64,000 bases of DNA from Mayamaea pseudoterrestris (Eukaryota > Bacillariophyta > Bacillariophyceae > Sellaphorales > Sellaphoraceae). The stretch covers positions 558,001 through 622,000 of the forward strand of contig BROI01000006.1 in NCBI GenBank assembly GCA_027923505.1, read 5' to 3'. The notes beneath the pieces are model-generated. The model made no database searches. It had not been told where the DNA came from and worked only from the letters and a program-made list of their open reading frames with translations. The translations under genes were made by a program, and so were the position numbers. Of this stretch, positions 20,433 to 28,917 are shown piece by piece (the stretch's first letter is position 1; every line of letters begins with the position of its first letter).

Positions 20433-21623
20433 TCATGGGGTTTGTAGCTTCACGTTATCCTCCGTACTTGATGTAGGGCTTGCATCGCCGTTGACGGCAT
20501 CGCTCTTGTGCGACGGCAGCAGCCACTCGTCAAGTTCATGCTGCGGCAAGTCCAATCCGCTCTTCCCAAACTCACCGACAACGCTCGTGAATGCCTCTGA
20601 AAACTCGACTGCCGACGCGTAGAAGCGACCCGGCCAGTACGTGTGCGCCACAACGTTTCGTCCCGAAACACGCATACCAATGACTGGATCCGAGTGCCAC
20701 AAGTGGTGCGCCCCATGCATGGCCATGAACTGAATGGGTCGCTTGGCCATTTTCGCTAGAAACTGTGCGCCGCCAAAGATGGGCAAGAGTCCCAGTTCCG
20801 GCGTTGGATTCAGTTGACCTTCCGGAAGTAAACCAATGTCGAAACCATTTGCTATACTTTGCTTGCACTGCTTCAATAACGTTTTGAAGCTCGACTTGTC
20901 GTATTCATTGTTGGTTCCGTTTCCGTTATCCGCCATGCTCACGGCAATGAAGCCAGCCTGTCGAAAGAGTAGGCGCGTGACTGGATTCTTTTCCAAGTCC
21001 TTCCAGTAGACAATCTGAATGGGCCGTCGATTCAAGCCACGCAGTCGCTTATCGGCCGCCAGGAGCAAAAAGACGTCGAGCATGCTCGTGTGGTTACACA
21101 CCCAAATCGTTGGCACGGGATTTTCTTGGTAAATGGTCGCGCCGGTGGCGCAGACTGCCTTTGTGTCGATGCGACAAAAGGGAATGATTTTGAGCAACTG
21201 GCGCGCGCAGAACTGGCCCGTCAGTAGCGCGAGTCGCTGGCGTTTGGCGTGAGGCCATTTTGTCGTTGGAACGACGCGGCCAATGTATTTGAGTGGCAGC
21301 AACGTGACGGGCAAGGCAATGCACATGCAGCAAATGTAGAGCACCATGCCGGTGCGCACCAAGGCAGCCTTCCAGCGAGGATAGTGGGGGAGGGAGTGAT
21401 GAATAGTCGTATCGACGTTGCTTCGTTCAGCCGACATGGAAGGACTCGACTTGAGCGAAGGCAATTTTGGTCGCTGCGTCTGCAATGCAAACTTATTGTG
21501 ATTCAATATTGTTGCCGTCTGCAACGGTCGCGATGATTGCCTTTGTATAGGCGTGGCTGTAAACGCCGTTGCCATTCTCTCGCAACAAATCGTTGTCACA
21601 AAGAAGCAGAAGAAGAGTCGCAT
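20433..21623 (-). CDS. 1-acyl-sn-glycerol-3-phosphate acyltransferase (PlsC family), plastid-targeted
   Basis: The ATG at 21623 gives 396 residues. A signal peptide (RLFFCFFVTTICC) and the site ATA/FTATP suggest plastid import. The acyltransferase motifs are in order: NHTSMLD (the H-x4-D catalytic motif), then GFIAVSMAD, LLPEGQLNPTPELG (the glycerol-phosphate binding motif, with EGQ for the usual EGT) and FGGAQFLAKMAKRPIQFMAM. One or two membrane segments precede the catalytic domain (LVRTGMVLYICCMCIALPVTLLPL). LPAATs acylate lysophosphatidate to phosphatidate on the way to plastid glycolipids. The EGQ variant and the NH-T-SMLD form leave some doubt about the exact acceptor. The gene ends convergently with the lumenal protein gene. 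Confidence 0.85.
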   Translation of the reverse strand: MRLFFCFFVTTICCERMATAFTATPIQRQSSRPLQTATILNHNKFALQTQRPKLPSLKSSPSMSAERSNVDTTIHHSLPHYPRWKAALVRTGMVLYICCMCIALPVTLLPLKYIGRVVPTTKWPHAKRQRLALLTGQFCARQLLKIIPFCRIDTKAVCATGATIYQENPVPTIWVCNHTSMLDVFLLLAADKRLRGLNRRPIQIVYWKDLEKNPVTRLLFRQAGFIAVSMADNGNGTNNEYDKSSFKTLLKQCKQSIANGFDIGLLPEGQLNPTPELGLLPIFGGAQFLAKMAKRPIQFMAMHGAHHLWHSDPVIGMRVSGRNVVAHTYWPGRFYASAVEFSEAFTSVVGEFGKSGLDLPQHELDEWLLPSHKSDAVNGDASPTSSTEDNVKLQTP

Positions 21624-21927
21624 GTTTTAAAGTACAGCAGTGCAGATTCAGGGTTATTTAGGTAAAATTCTTGAGGCAGTCCTCCGAATCCTCATGGTCG
21701 AGCCTTCACAGTCAAGGATCATTGAATGACACCGAAACGGCTGACTTGATTCGTTGAAACGATAACCAATGTGACGTCTGCAAACGTTGGCAGAGCGGGA
21801 CGCTAGCTACCGTACTAATGTTTAGAACAATACTCGACGAAGACAACCAGCAAATCAAAAACGCTTTCGTAGGACCAGCGACCATGTGCAAACAGTAGTA
21901 AAAACGTATTTTTAGCAGCTCGACGTC
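21624..21927. other. Intergenic region upstream of the acyltransferase
   Basis: Contains a TGACGT half-site near 21772 and an AGCTACCGTACT word near 21805. No gene is seen. Confidence 0.45.
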
Positions 21928-23880
21928 TTATGTCTTAGATTTGATTGGAGCAGGGCTCGTCTGAAGGTCTTCAATGGCGCGCAGTGACATGACAGTCTGC
22001 GGATGGTCCGGTCCTAGCGACGACCGCCAAGCATCGCGAGCCTCTAAATAATTCTTCATAGCCCCTGGAACATCTGCTTGTTGCTGCTTCACCAAGGCTA
22101 TGTTGTAGTAGGACGAACCAACGTACGGATGCGTCTCGCCCAAACTTTCTTTGAAAGCGTCCTTCGCGATCTCATAGTGCTTTAGCGCTCTCTCGTATTG
22201 ACCCTTCATGGCGTAAATCAAGCCAATATTGTTGTGGCTGCTTGCAACATCCGGATGGATCGAGCCGAGCGACTTTTCAAGCATATCATGAGCAGTTTGA
22301 AATTCTTTGAGAGCATCATTTAACTTTCCTTGCGCCTTGTAAACGTTGCCAATGCCTCCAATCGTTACCGCAAGCATGGGGTGTTCGGCGCCGAACAACC
22401 GCGTCTGTAGATCACGTGCCGCTTCAAACGACTCGAGCGCGTCCGCATGTCGGCCAAGCTGCAGTTGCGCGAGAGCAATGTTGTTGTAGCTGGAGGCAAC
22501 GTCAGCCGCCAGTTCAGGCTGATTGCCGCTCTTATCGAGTGCCTGCTGTAAGATACTCAATCCCTTTTCGTAAAGTTCCAGTGCATCAGTATACTTTTGC
22601 TGCTGATACATGACTGCTCCCATGTTGTTGATTGTGCTGGCCGTCACTGGATGTAATCGGCCGTAAATGCTTTCCTGGATTGCCAGCGCTGCTTGATATT
22701 GCTCCATACTAGCTTCCAACTCATTGATGGTACTTAGCAGCTGCGCGAGCGAGTAGTGCGAAGCCGCCACATCCGGATGCTCGTTGTTGTGGAGCGCTTT
22801 CCGAATCTGTAGGGCCTTTTGAATGAATTCCAATGCCTTGCCATAGTCGCCCTTGTGTTTGTAAGCAATTCCAATATTGTTATACGACCCGGCGGTATCA
22901 ACGTGCTCTTCGCCGTGCACTTGACGGTGAATGTCAAGCCCTTGCTGGTAATATTGTATAGCACCGTCGTAATCGCCCTTGCTATACAAAATGGCGCCCA
23001 AATTATTGAGCGACGCTGCAACGACTGGATGTTCGGGTCCGCAGTAATCCTGCTGCAGCTTTAGCGCGCATTCGAACTCGTGAAAGCAGCCGTCAATGTC
23101 GCCTTTGCGATTCAACACGGCCGCCAAGTGAATGTGCGCCGCCGCAAGCACATTTTTGCTGGATGAAACATCCTTGTGCAACCTCACAGCGTGCTGCAAG
23201 TGGACTTGCGATGATTCCAAGTCGCCGAGGCGGTAGAACAATGTTCCAATGAGAGTGTGAGTCTGTGCCTGATCTTCAGGAGAGTTTGCTTGTATCAAAA
23301 GTAGTCGTTCGTAAACCCTCAGTGCGTATTGTTTTGCCGACACAGACTGCTCCATGAGGCTAGCCAGTTCCATGAGCGCCGTTGCATTTTCGTTGGTAGT
23401 GACATATCTCGGCCAAAAAGATTGATCAACTGTATTTGCAGCCTCGTTCCAGTGCTCTATCCAAGCTTGCTGCAGTGCTGAATGTTGTACTTGCGTCGCT
23501 GCTTCGTCGGGAACGTCGACGGAAACAAGGTTTTCGCCGACTGACACGGAATCATTGACGGAGCAATGCCACTCCAAAACAAGACCAGCTCGTGGTGCGT
23601 ACACATCGACAGCAACATTATTGGCATCAGCGACGCGACCAATCAGTTGGCCGTCCTGAACGCGCTCTCCCGCTTGGACCGATTGCTCCTTCAAAGTGGC
23701 GCGATTTTGATTCGTTCCGTCATGTTGCGGCAAGCTGACTAGTTGAATGGTTTGAATTCGCAACACTGGCGACTGCGAATGGAACGGACGAAACTGTCTT
23801 TTTAACAGTATTCGACGTGACGTGCCAGAGACGGAGCGAATGAACATGATGGCGGCTATTTTGCGTCGAATGTATCCCAT
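21928..23880 (-). CDS. Mitochondrial TPR protein with a lipoyl-like domain lacking the lipoyl lysine
   Basis: The ATG at 23880 gives 650 residues, intronless. Residues 1-38 are basic with Ser and end in RPFHSQSP, a mitochondrial presequence. Residues about 42-124 match the lipoyl/biotinyl fold of 2-oxoacid dehydrogenase E2 proteins: QAGERVQDGQLIGRV, then VAVDVYAPRAGLVLEW and VNDSVSVGENLVSVDV. The position of the modified Lys in the E-T-D-K-A loop aligns with Asn88 (DANNVAVDV), so lipoylation is not expected. From about residue 185 come some ten TPR units of the 42-residue kinesin-light-chain type, with recurrent NNIG, YYQQGLDI and GxxHP strings. A protein-protein adaptor role near a lipoyl enzyme complex is an inference. 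Confidence 0.82.
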   Translation of the reverse strand: MGYIRRKIAAIMFIRSVSGTSRRILLKRQFRPFHSQSPVLRIQTIQLVSLPQHDGTNQNRATLKEQSVQAGERVQDGQLIGRVADANNVAVDVYAPRAGLVLEWHCSVNDSVSVGENLVSVDVPDEAATQVQHSALQQAWIEHWNEAANTVDQSFWPRYVTTNENATALMELASLMEQSVSAKQYALRVYERLLLIQANSPEDQAQTHTLIGTLFYRLGDLESSQVHLQHAVRLHKDVSSSKNVLAAAHIHLAAVLNRKGDIDGCFHEFECALKLQQDYCGPEHPVVAASLNNLGAILYSKGDYDGAIQYYQQGLDIHRQVHGEEHVDTAGSYNNIGIAYKHKGDYGKALEFIQKALQIRKALHNNEHPDVAASHYSLAQLLSTINELEASMEQYQAALAIQESIYGRLHPVTASTINNMGAVMYQQQKYTDALELYEKGLSILQQALDKSGNQPELAADVASSYNNIALAQLQLGRHADALESFEAARDLQTRLFGAEHPMLAVTIGGIGNVYKAQGKLNDALKEFQTAHDMLEKSLGSIHPDVASSHNNIGLIYAMKGQYERALKHYEIAKDAFKESLGETHPYVGSSYYNIALVKQQQADVPGAMKNYLEARDAWRSSLGPDHPQTVMSLRAIEDLQTSPAPIKSKT

Positions 23881-24238
23881 GGTCGCGACAAAACTTTCGT
23901 CGCTTTAATGCGGTACTCAAAAGTCGTAGCGGTTATGTCACGCTCGTCTGCAAAAACTACGACGTAACCGCTATCTACCGGTATACCTATCATTAACATG
24001 AACAAAAGGAGCAGTAAGAAATATTCTATTTAACATTCGTTGCGAAAAGTATTTGAGCTTGCAAGATTGTGATGCGAATGCCGGGGACGAGCGATTGTAA
24101 GAATTCACAGTCCATGGTTCGGTGAATGACGGTACAAAAGCGCAAGTCGTGTCAAGTCGAGTGCATGCAAGCTGATTTTACTCCCTTGTAGATGGCTTGA
24201 TGAATCTGCGGCCTATACTTTGTTTAAAGCCATTTCGA
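23881..24238. other. Intergenic region upstream of the TPR gene
   Basis: Contains the inverted TAGCGGTTAYGTC pair and other TACCG words listed separately. The part near 24200 is probably the 3' UTR of the KH gene. Confidence 0.45.
23911..23987. promoter_or_regulatory. Clustered CGGTACT / TAGCGGTTAYGTC inverted repeat / CTACCGGTATACC
   Basis: Upstream of the TPR gene (start 23880) lie CGGTACT (23911), TAGCGGTTATGTC (about 23927) and its near-inverted partner GACGTAACCGCTA (about 23961), then CTACCGGTATACC (about 23975). A regulatory role is inferred from symmetry and from similarity to the elements at 9857 and 19041. Confidence 0.3.
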
Positions 24239-26486
24239 TCAAGACTGACGTGATGGAGTGCCGATGGGCGCCTTGGCAACATGGCTATTTGCGTTTGATT
24301 CTTCATAGTGCTGACCACCACTACCTTGCATCAGCTCCCTAGGTGGTGTCGCTGGATCCAACGAGATTCCCTCGTGAGAAGCGTAATGGTGTTGGGAATC
24401 TGCAAGTGGTGGTCCTGGTGAATACACAGAAGGAGGAATTGCTGTTGAAGGCAGCACCATGCGTTGGTTCATCATGCACTGCGCCTGCCAAACGCTTTGC
24501 GCGGATGGACCTCGGACTGTGACAATTCGTGATCGAGTGCCAGGCATATACTCGCCTCTTTGGCTGACGCGAATTCTGGTGCCGGAAAGCATTTGCAACT
24601 CTGCGAGTGCGGTGCCAGCCCGACCAAGGATGGATCCCACCATTTGTTCGGGAACAAGAGCTTGCGCAATGAAGCAATCTGGCGCAGTCAGGACTGGTGC
24701 TTGAGGTAAAAAGCCTTCCAGCGGATGGGGAGGAGCGACCATCGAATGGGTCGTCGGCTGTAAGGTTGTGAAAGGTTGCTCACTTTTTAATGGTGGGTTT
24801 GATATGTACATGGATTGCTCGAACTGGAAAGCCAAAAGATCTGGCGCAGAGTGACTGTGGTGCACTTGTAGGGAACTTCTATCTATCGCAACTTCATCTC
24901 TGTTAGTTCTTGGTCGCAAGGTTGTTTGCTGAGAAAATGACGATGCATGTAATGGCTGCGGACCCGGTGGCATAAAAGTCGCCGGAATGGGCACAGACGC
25001 TGACGATTGAATCGTATCGCCGTGCAGCGCATTCTGCACGAAGGGTAAGGGGCGTTCCACGGCTGCTGTCGGTCCTGTTAGAGGCATCTGATAGTCGTGG
25101 AGCTGCACTTGTGAAGGGTGACCTTGCGTGAAGCCGGCGAGGTTGGGCGCAGAAACAAATCTTCTTTGCATGCCAGGGTGGCCGTATGGAAAAATGCCCT
25201 GACTGTGCAATCGCCAAGGATCTTGTGAGAGCGCATGGCGAGCGCGCATCTGGTGGGCCAAGTGCAGGCCGTTGCCACCATGGATAGGAAGCGCCTGAGA
25301 CAGGATTCGAGCATAGCTTGTTGTCAAATTCGTATACTGACATATATCAGGTTGAGTCGCCATACTGTCGACAATAAGAAAAAGACATTGGGTGGTGTGG
25401 TCAAGATGCGCCGCTGTCACTGTGACGATCCGCTCATTGGTGGCAGCGGCTACTGGAGTCGGGTAATTAGCATCAATCTCGTCTTTCGGAGACAACCGTA
25501 CAGACGTAACACCAGTTGATTCCTCCAGATACTTGATGTTTGCACCAGCCTTGCCTATAATCATTCCACAGCAGGAATTTGGTACGAGCAGCCGGGAAAT
25601 GAAGACGAAGGGATGCCTTGATTCGCTGCCTTGCTGCTGCTGTTGCCACGATATGTGCTGCGCATACTGGTGCTCCTGCAGCGCGAAAAGTCGTTCAAGC
25701 AACAATCGCAGAGCAGCTTTGACGTTTTCGGTTTCTCCTTGCACGAGACAAACTCTATCTTGCGTTCCAGGGAAGAAATCTCCCGACTGACTCAGTTTTA
25801 TCCGCGTCCTGGATTGTGCTTGCAATTCGGAGACGGTTTGGCCAGCGCGCCCAATGATCGAAGCTGCGACATTATTCGATACTAGAAGCTTGATAGCGGA
25901 GGGGTAATTTGCGGGATTGTATCGCTGCGGAGATGGTGGTGAATGTCCTGTATGATTCGCCAAGCTCCCCTGTTCTTCGAAGTATGGTGGATGCCCTAAT
26001 ATCCGTTTTTGCTGTGGCGATGGTGTGTGGTTGGGCCCGTACAAAGGCGTGGTCCTCCAGGCAGGTTCACTTTGAAAGCTGCCATGAGAAAGATCTGGTG
26101 GATGGACATTATGTCTGTCACTTGTGTTGTCCAATGCGACTCCATTGTCAACGCTAGTAGGTGTTGATGTTGTCCCGGTCGTTTGCCCGGATGAATGCGC
26201 CGGCGATGGAGACTTTTCTGTTCTTTCAGGCAGTGGTGTTTCTCTAAGCGTACTACCTTCGGGGATAGTGGATATATGTTGCTGAAAAGGATTATCGAGT
26301 GGAGTGCTTTGAAAATAGTTCGGAAAACCATTCTCATAAAATGTGTACGGATCTTGGGGATCAATGGAATGGCCTTGGTGTTGGCGCTCTTTCTTTGGGA
26401 ATGCATAGAATGAGGATCGTTAGAAGATATATACCAAAGAGCCACTGATATGCTTTATAACAACTTACTTCTTGGTGATGCTCCAT
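24239..26486 (-). CDS. Three-KH-domain RNA-binding protein (PCBP/Nova-like)
   Basis: The long frame has no ATG before KH2, so an upstream exon is required. An 18-base first coding exon at 26486-26469 (ATGGAGCATCACCAAGAA, then GTAAGT) joins in phase 0 to 26392-24239 across a 76-base intron ending CCCAAAG with a CTAAC branch-like site. The product is 723 residues. KH1 is about 170-242 (GxxG loop IIGRAGQT), KH2 about 268-360 (IIGKAGAN, with an insertion), and KH3 about 587-657 (ILGRAGTA). KH1 and KH3 share the GTRIR/GTQDR pattern. Long Gln/Pro/His-rich spacers join them. Such proteins bind C- or U-rich single-stranded RNA and control splicing, stability or translation; the targets are unknown. 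Confidence 0.85.
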
Positions 26487-27344
26487 GTCGATTGGCGTTA
26501 GGATCGGTAAATTGACGCGTCCCGCCAAAGTTTGCGTTGACCTGTCCGAGACAGCTGATAAGATGATATTTAGATGTCGGGACTAGTGAACATCTCAGGG
26601 GACCTTTCCTGTAATCGACTGGTCGTAAGATAAAAAAAGCATCATGAATGAGAGATCTGTCGCATGTCGCATCGACCGTAGTCGGAAACGGGAAATAACA
26701 AGATTCAAATCTATGTATGTATACAGATTCAGCTTCTCTCACAGACACTCGAAAATATGCAGTTGCTCTGGTGTCAGTTGCAAAGCTCCGAGACCGAAAA
26801 ATCGTCTTTCGAGCTACCGTAGTACCATTTGGCAATGACGATTCCAATGCTTTTCCAACAAAAATGTGGCCCTCAACCAGCGCCGCACCTCACTTCCGTT
26901 GGCCTGCACCCCTTGGCTGTCCTCCCTGCACTCTGCTTTATCTTTTCCGTGTCATACAAATCTTGCTACGTACCCGTCGATCAAAAAATGATCATCATTT
27001 TGGGGGATGCTTTCGCATCCAAGTCGATGTCGCCCATGGTTTGGCTTCCGCGATGAGAAGACTGACGTACTGCAACTCGCTACGTAGTTCCTACGACGAT
27101 TGTGTACCGAGACGCTTGACGCTGGTGACGTATGGCAACTCTTGCATCGTATCGGTTCTCATTTTTTCGCGCCAAAAATTCTTGGCGAGGCCTGGTTTTT
27201 GATCGACCGCTGCTTCGTGACATCTTCACTTCTCGTCGTCGACCGTCGAAGCTGCTGCCACAGCTGTCAAACAGTCCTTTCTTGCTCGTGCTAGACTCTC
27301 TGCACTAACTATCTTCTCGTCTCCATCAACGCTGCACTAATAAC
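26487..27344. other. Divergent upstream region of the KH protein and UBE2S
   Basis: It contains an E2F-like site (27162-27178), TGACGT half-sites near 27065 and 27126, and a GAGCTACCGTAGTACC word near 26811. Open frames at 26717-27202 (+) and 26455-26847 (-) show no recognisable product and are not supported. Confidence 0.45.
27162..27178. promoter_or_regulatory. E2F/DP-like site upstream of UBE2S
   Basis: TTTTTTCGCGCCAAAAA carries the E2F consensus TTTSSCGC on both strands (TTTCGCGC forward, TTTGGCGC reverse), 167 bases before the UBE2S start. E2F drives cell-cycle genes in plants and animals. Its action here is inferred. Confidence 0.45.
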
Positions 27345-28201
27345 ATGTCGTCAGCAATTCAATACGCTCGGTCTTTGTCTGGAAGCAATGTGAGCGAAAA
27401 TTTGCCTCCAAGAACTCTTGCGCGGCTGTCTCGCGAAGTTCGAGATTTGCATCAAAAACCACCAGAAGGCGTTTGCATGATTGTCGATAGCGACACTGGA
27501 TTGCCATCCAACCTTGGTGAGATTATGGTGAGTCGCAACAGACGAGGAGATCCCATGGTGGCAAAACGACAGCAATCGACAGCGGCGGCAGTCTTTGACG
27601 CGTGCTCCCAACGGCTGCTACTTAAGGGTTTCATGAAAATGCGAGATAATTAAATAAGCCCTTAACTGACAATGACTTTTTTCCCTTCTCGTCGAATCCG
27701 CAGGCGGAGATGGAAGGTCCCGTGGATACGCCGTATGAAGGCAAGTTCTTTTTGCTCAAGCTTGTCTTTGGCCAGGATTTTCCGCATACACCGCCGAGGG
27801 GTTTTTTCTTGACGAAATTGTACCATCCGAACGTTGATATTTCGAATGGAGGGATCTGTGTCAACACTTTGAAGAAGGATTGGACGCCCGACACTTCTAT
27901 CAGTCATGTCTTGGCGGTGATTCGCTGCTTGATGATTATTCCGTTTCCGGAGAGTAGTTTGAACGACGAAGCAGGCAAGCTTTTCATGGAATCATACGCG
28001 GAGTATGCCAAGCGAGCTCGACTCATGGCGGATGTCCATGGCCGCACCGAATCGGCGTGCGCCAAGGATAGTGATCAACAAAAGAAGCAACCAGACGATC
28101 GTGTTTTGAAGAGTTCGAGTGACAATCCGCTTCGTAGCAACAATACGAGCAAGCCGATGAAGAAGGAACTTAGTAAGAAGAAGAGTTTGAAACGTTTGTA
28201 G
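27345..28201 (+). CDS. UBE2S: Ubiquitin-conjugating enzyme E2 S (APC/C-associated)
   Basis: Exons 27345-27527 and 27704-28201, with a 176-base intron (GTGAGT...CCGCAG), give 226 residues. The UBC fold shows PPEGV, YEGKFFLLKL, FGQDFPHTPPRGFFLTK, HPN (102-104) and NGGICVNTLKKDW with the catalytic Cys113. The C-terminal extension is charged and ends in KKKSLKRL. In human UBE2S the final LRRL motif docks on the APC2/APC4 platform of the anaphase-promoting complex, where the enzyme extends K11-linked chains; LKRL is a close match. The frame stays open past the 5' splice site, but the UBC alignment demands splicing there. Upstream is an E2F-like site. Confidence 0.92.
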
Positions 28202-28917
28202 CATGCGAGTAGAGCGACTCGGTGTAAATTGGGATTAGAAAGCCAGTTAAGCTTTATTCGTCTTGATTTTTTGTATTCACGGAAATAGCGCATCCATTTG
28301 TAGCGGCAATGCTTCATTACAACCATGCTCCTACTACCGCAGTAGGTTAGAGCAATGCACATGTTGCCTCCCTCTATCCAGATCCTTGCTGCCAATCTAG
28401 ATACTTCCGCTACAACTGCAGTGTTCCATCGAGGAGCAAGAGCGTCGGTCGGTATGAAGAGGCAACACCGTCACTCTGACAAGTGACCATGCTGGGACAG
28501 GGAGCAGAGCAAAGAAGTTGCCCATTGACATTCCTCGTGTCTAATACTCTGAGGCACTACATTGTGCCAGATGGATGTGAGATTTACCACCCGCAATCAG
28601 ATGAAGCCGAGCAGTTCAAGCTGCAGTGTTAGCTACCGAAAGTCGGACACTCGAGCCATGCGACCTTTCTCAAAACCGTTGCGACGTCTTGCACGTTCGC
28701 CTATTTCGGACGACGGACGCGCGTCACGTTCCGAACCGCTCGCCATGGAGATGAGCATTTCGACCAAGGGCCAGCATCAAGGAAAGCAAGAGGTTCAAGG
28801 CTTGAAACAGACGTGCAGCATAAGAATCAAGCGAATCGGCTGACAGCTTGTTGGTTTTGCGAAGAAATTTCTTCTCTATTTGCTACCGCTATTTGAGTAA
28901 GCGTTGATCGCATCAAC
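28202..28917. other. Intergenic region between UBE2S and methionine synthase
   Basis: A 93-codon frame at 28562-28843 begins at TTG and has no domain, so it is not called. A GCTACCGCTA word lies 27 bases before the methionine synthase ATG. Nothing else is recognised. Confidence 0.45.

Noticed and set aside
26717-27202. 161-codon frame before UBE2S
   Set aside because: Has an ATG but no recognisable domain, and overlaps the E2F-like site and promoter region.
28562-28843. 93-codon frame before MetH
   Set aside because: It starts at TTG, has no ATG early on, no domain and lies in an expected promoter region.
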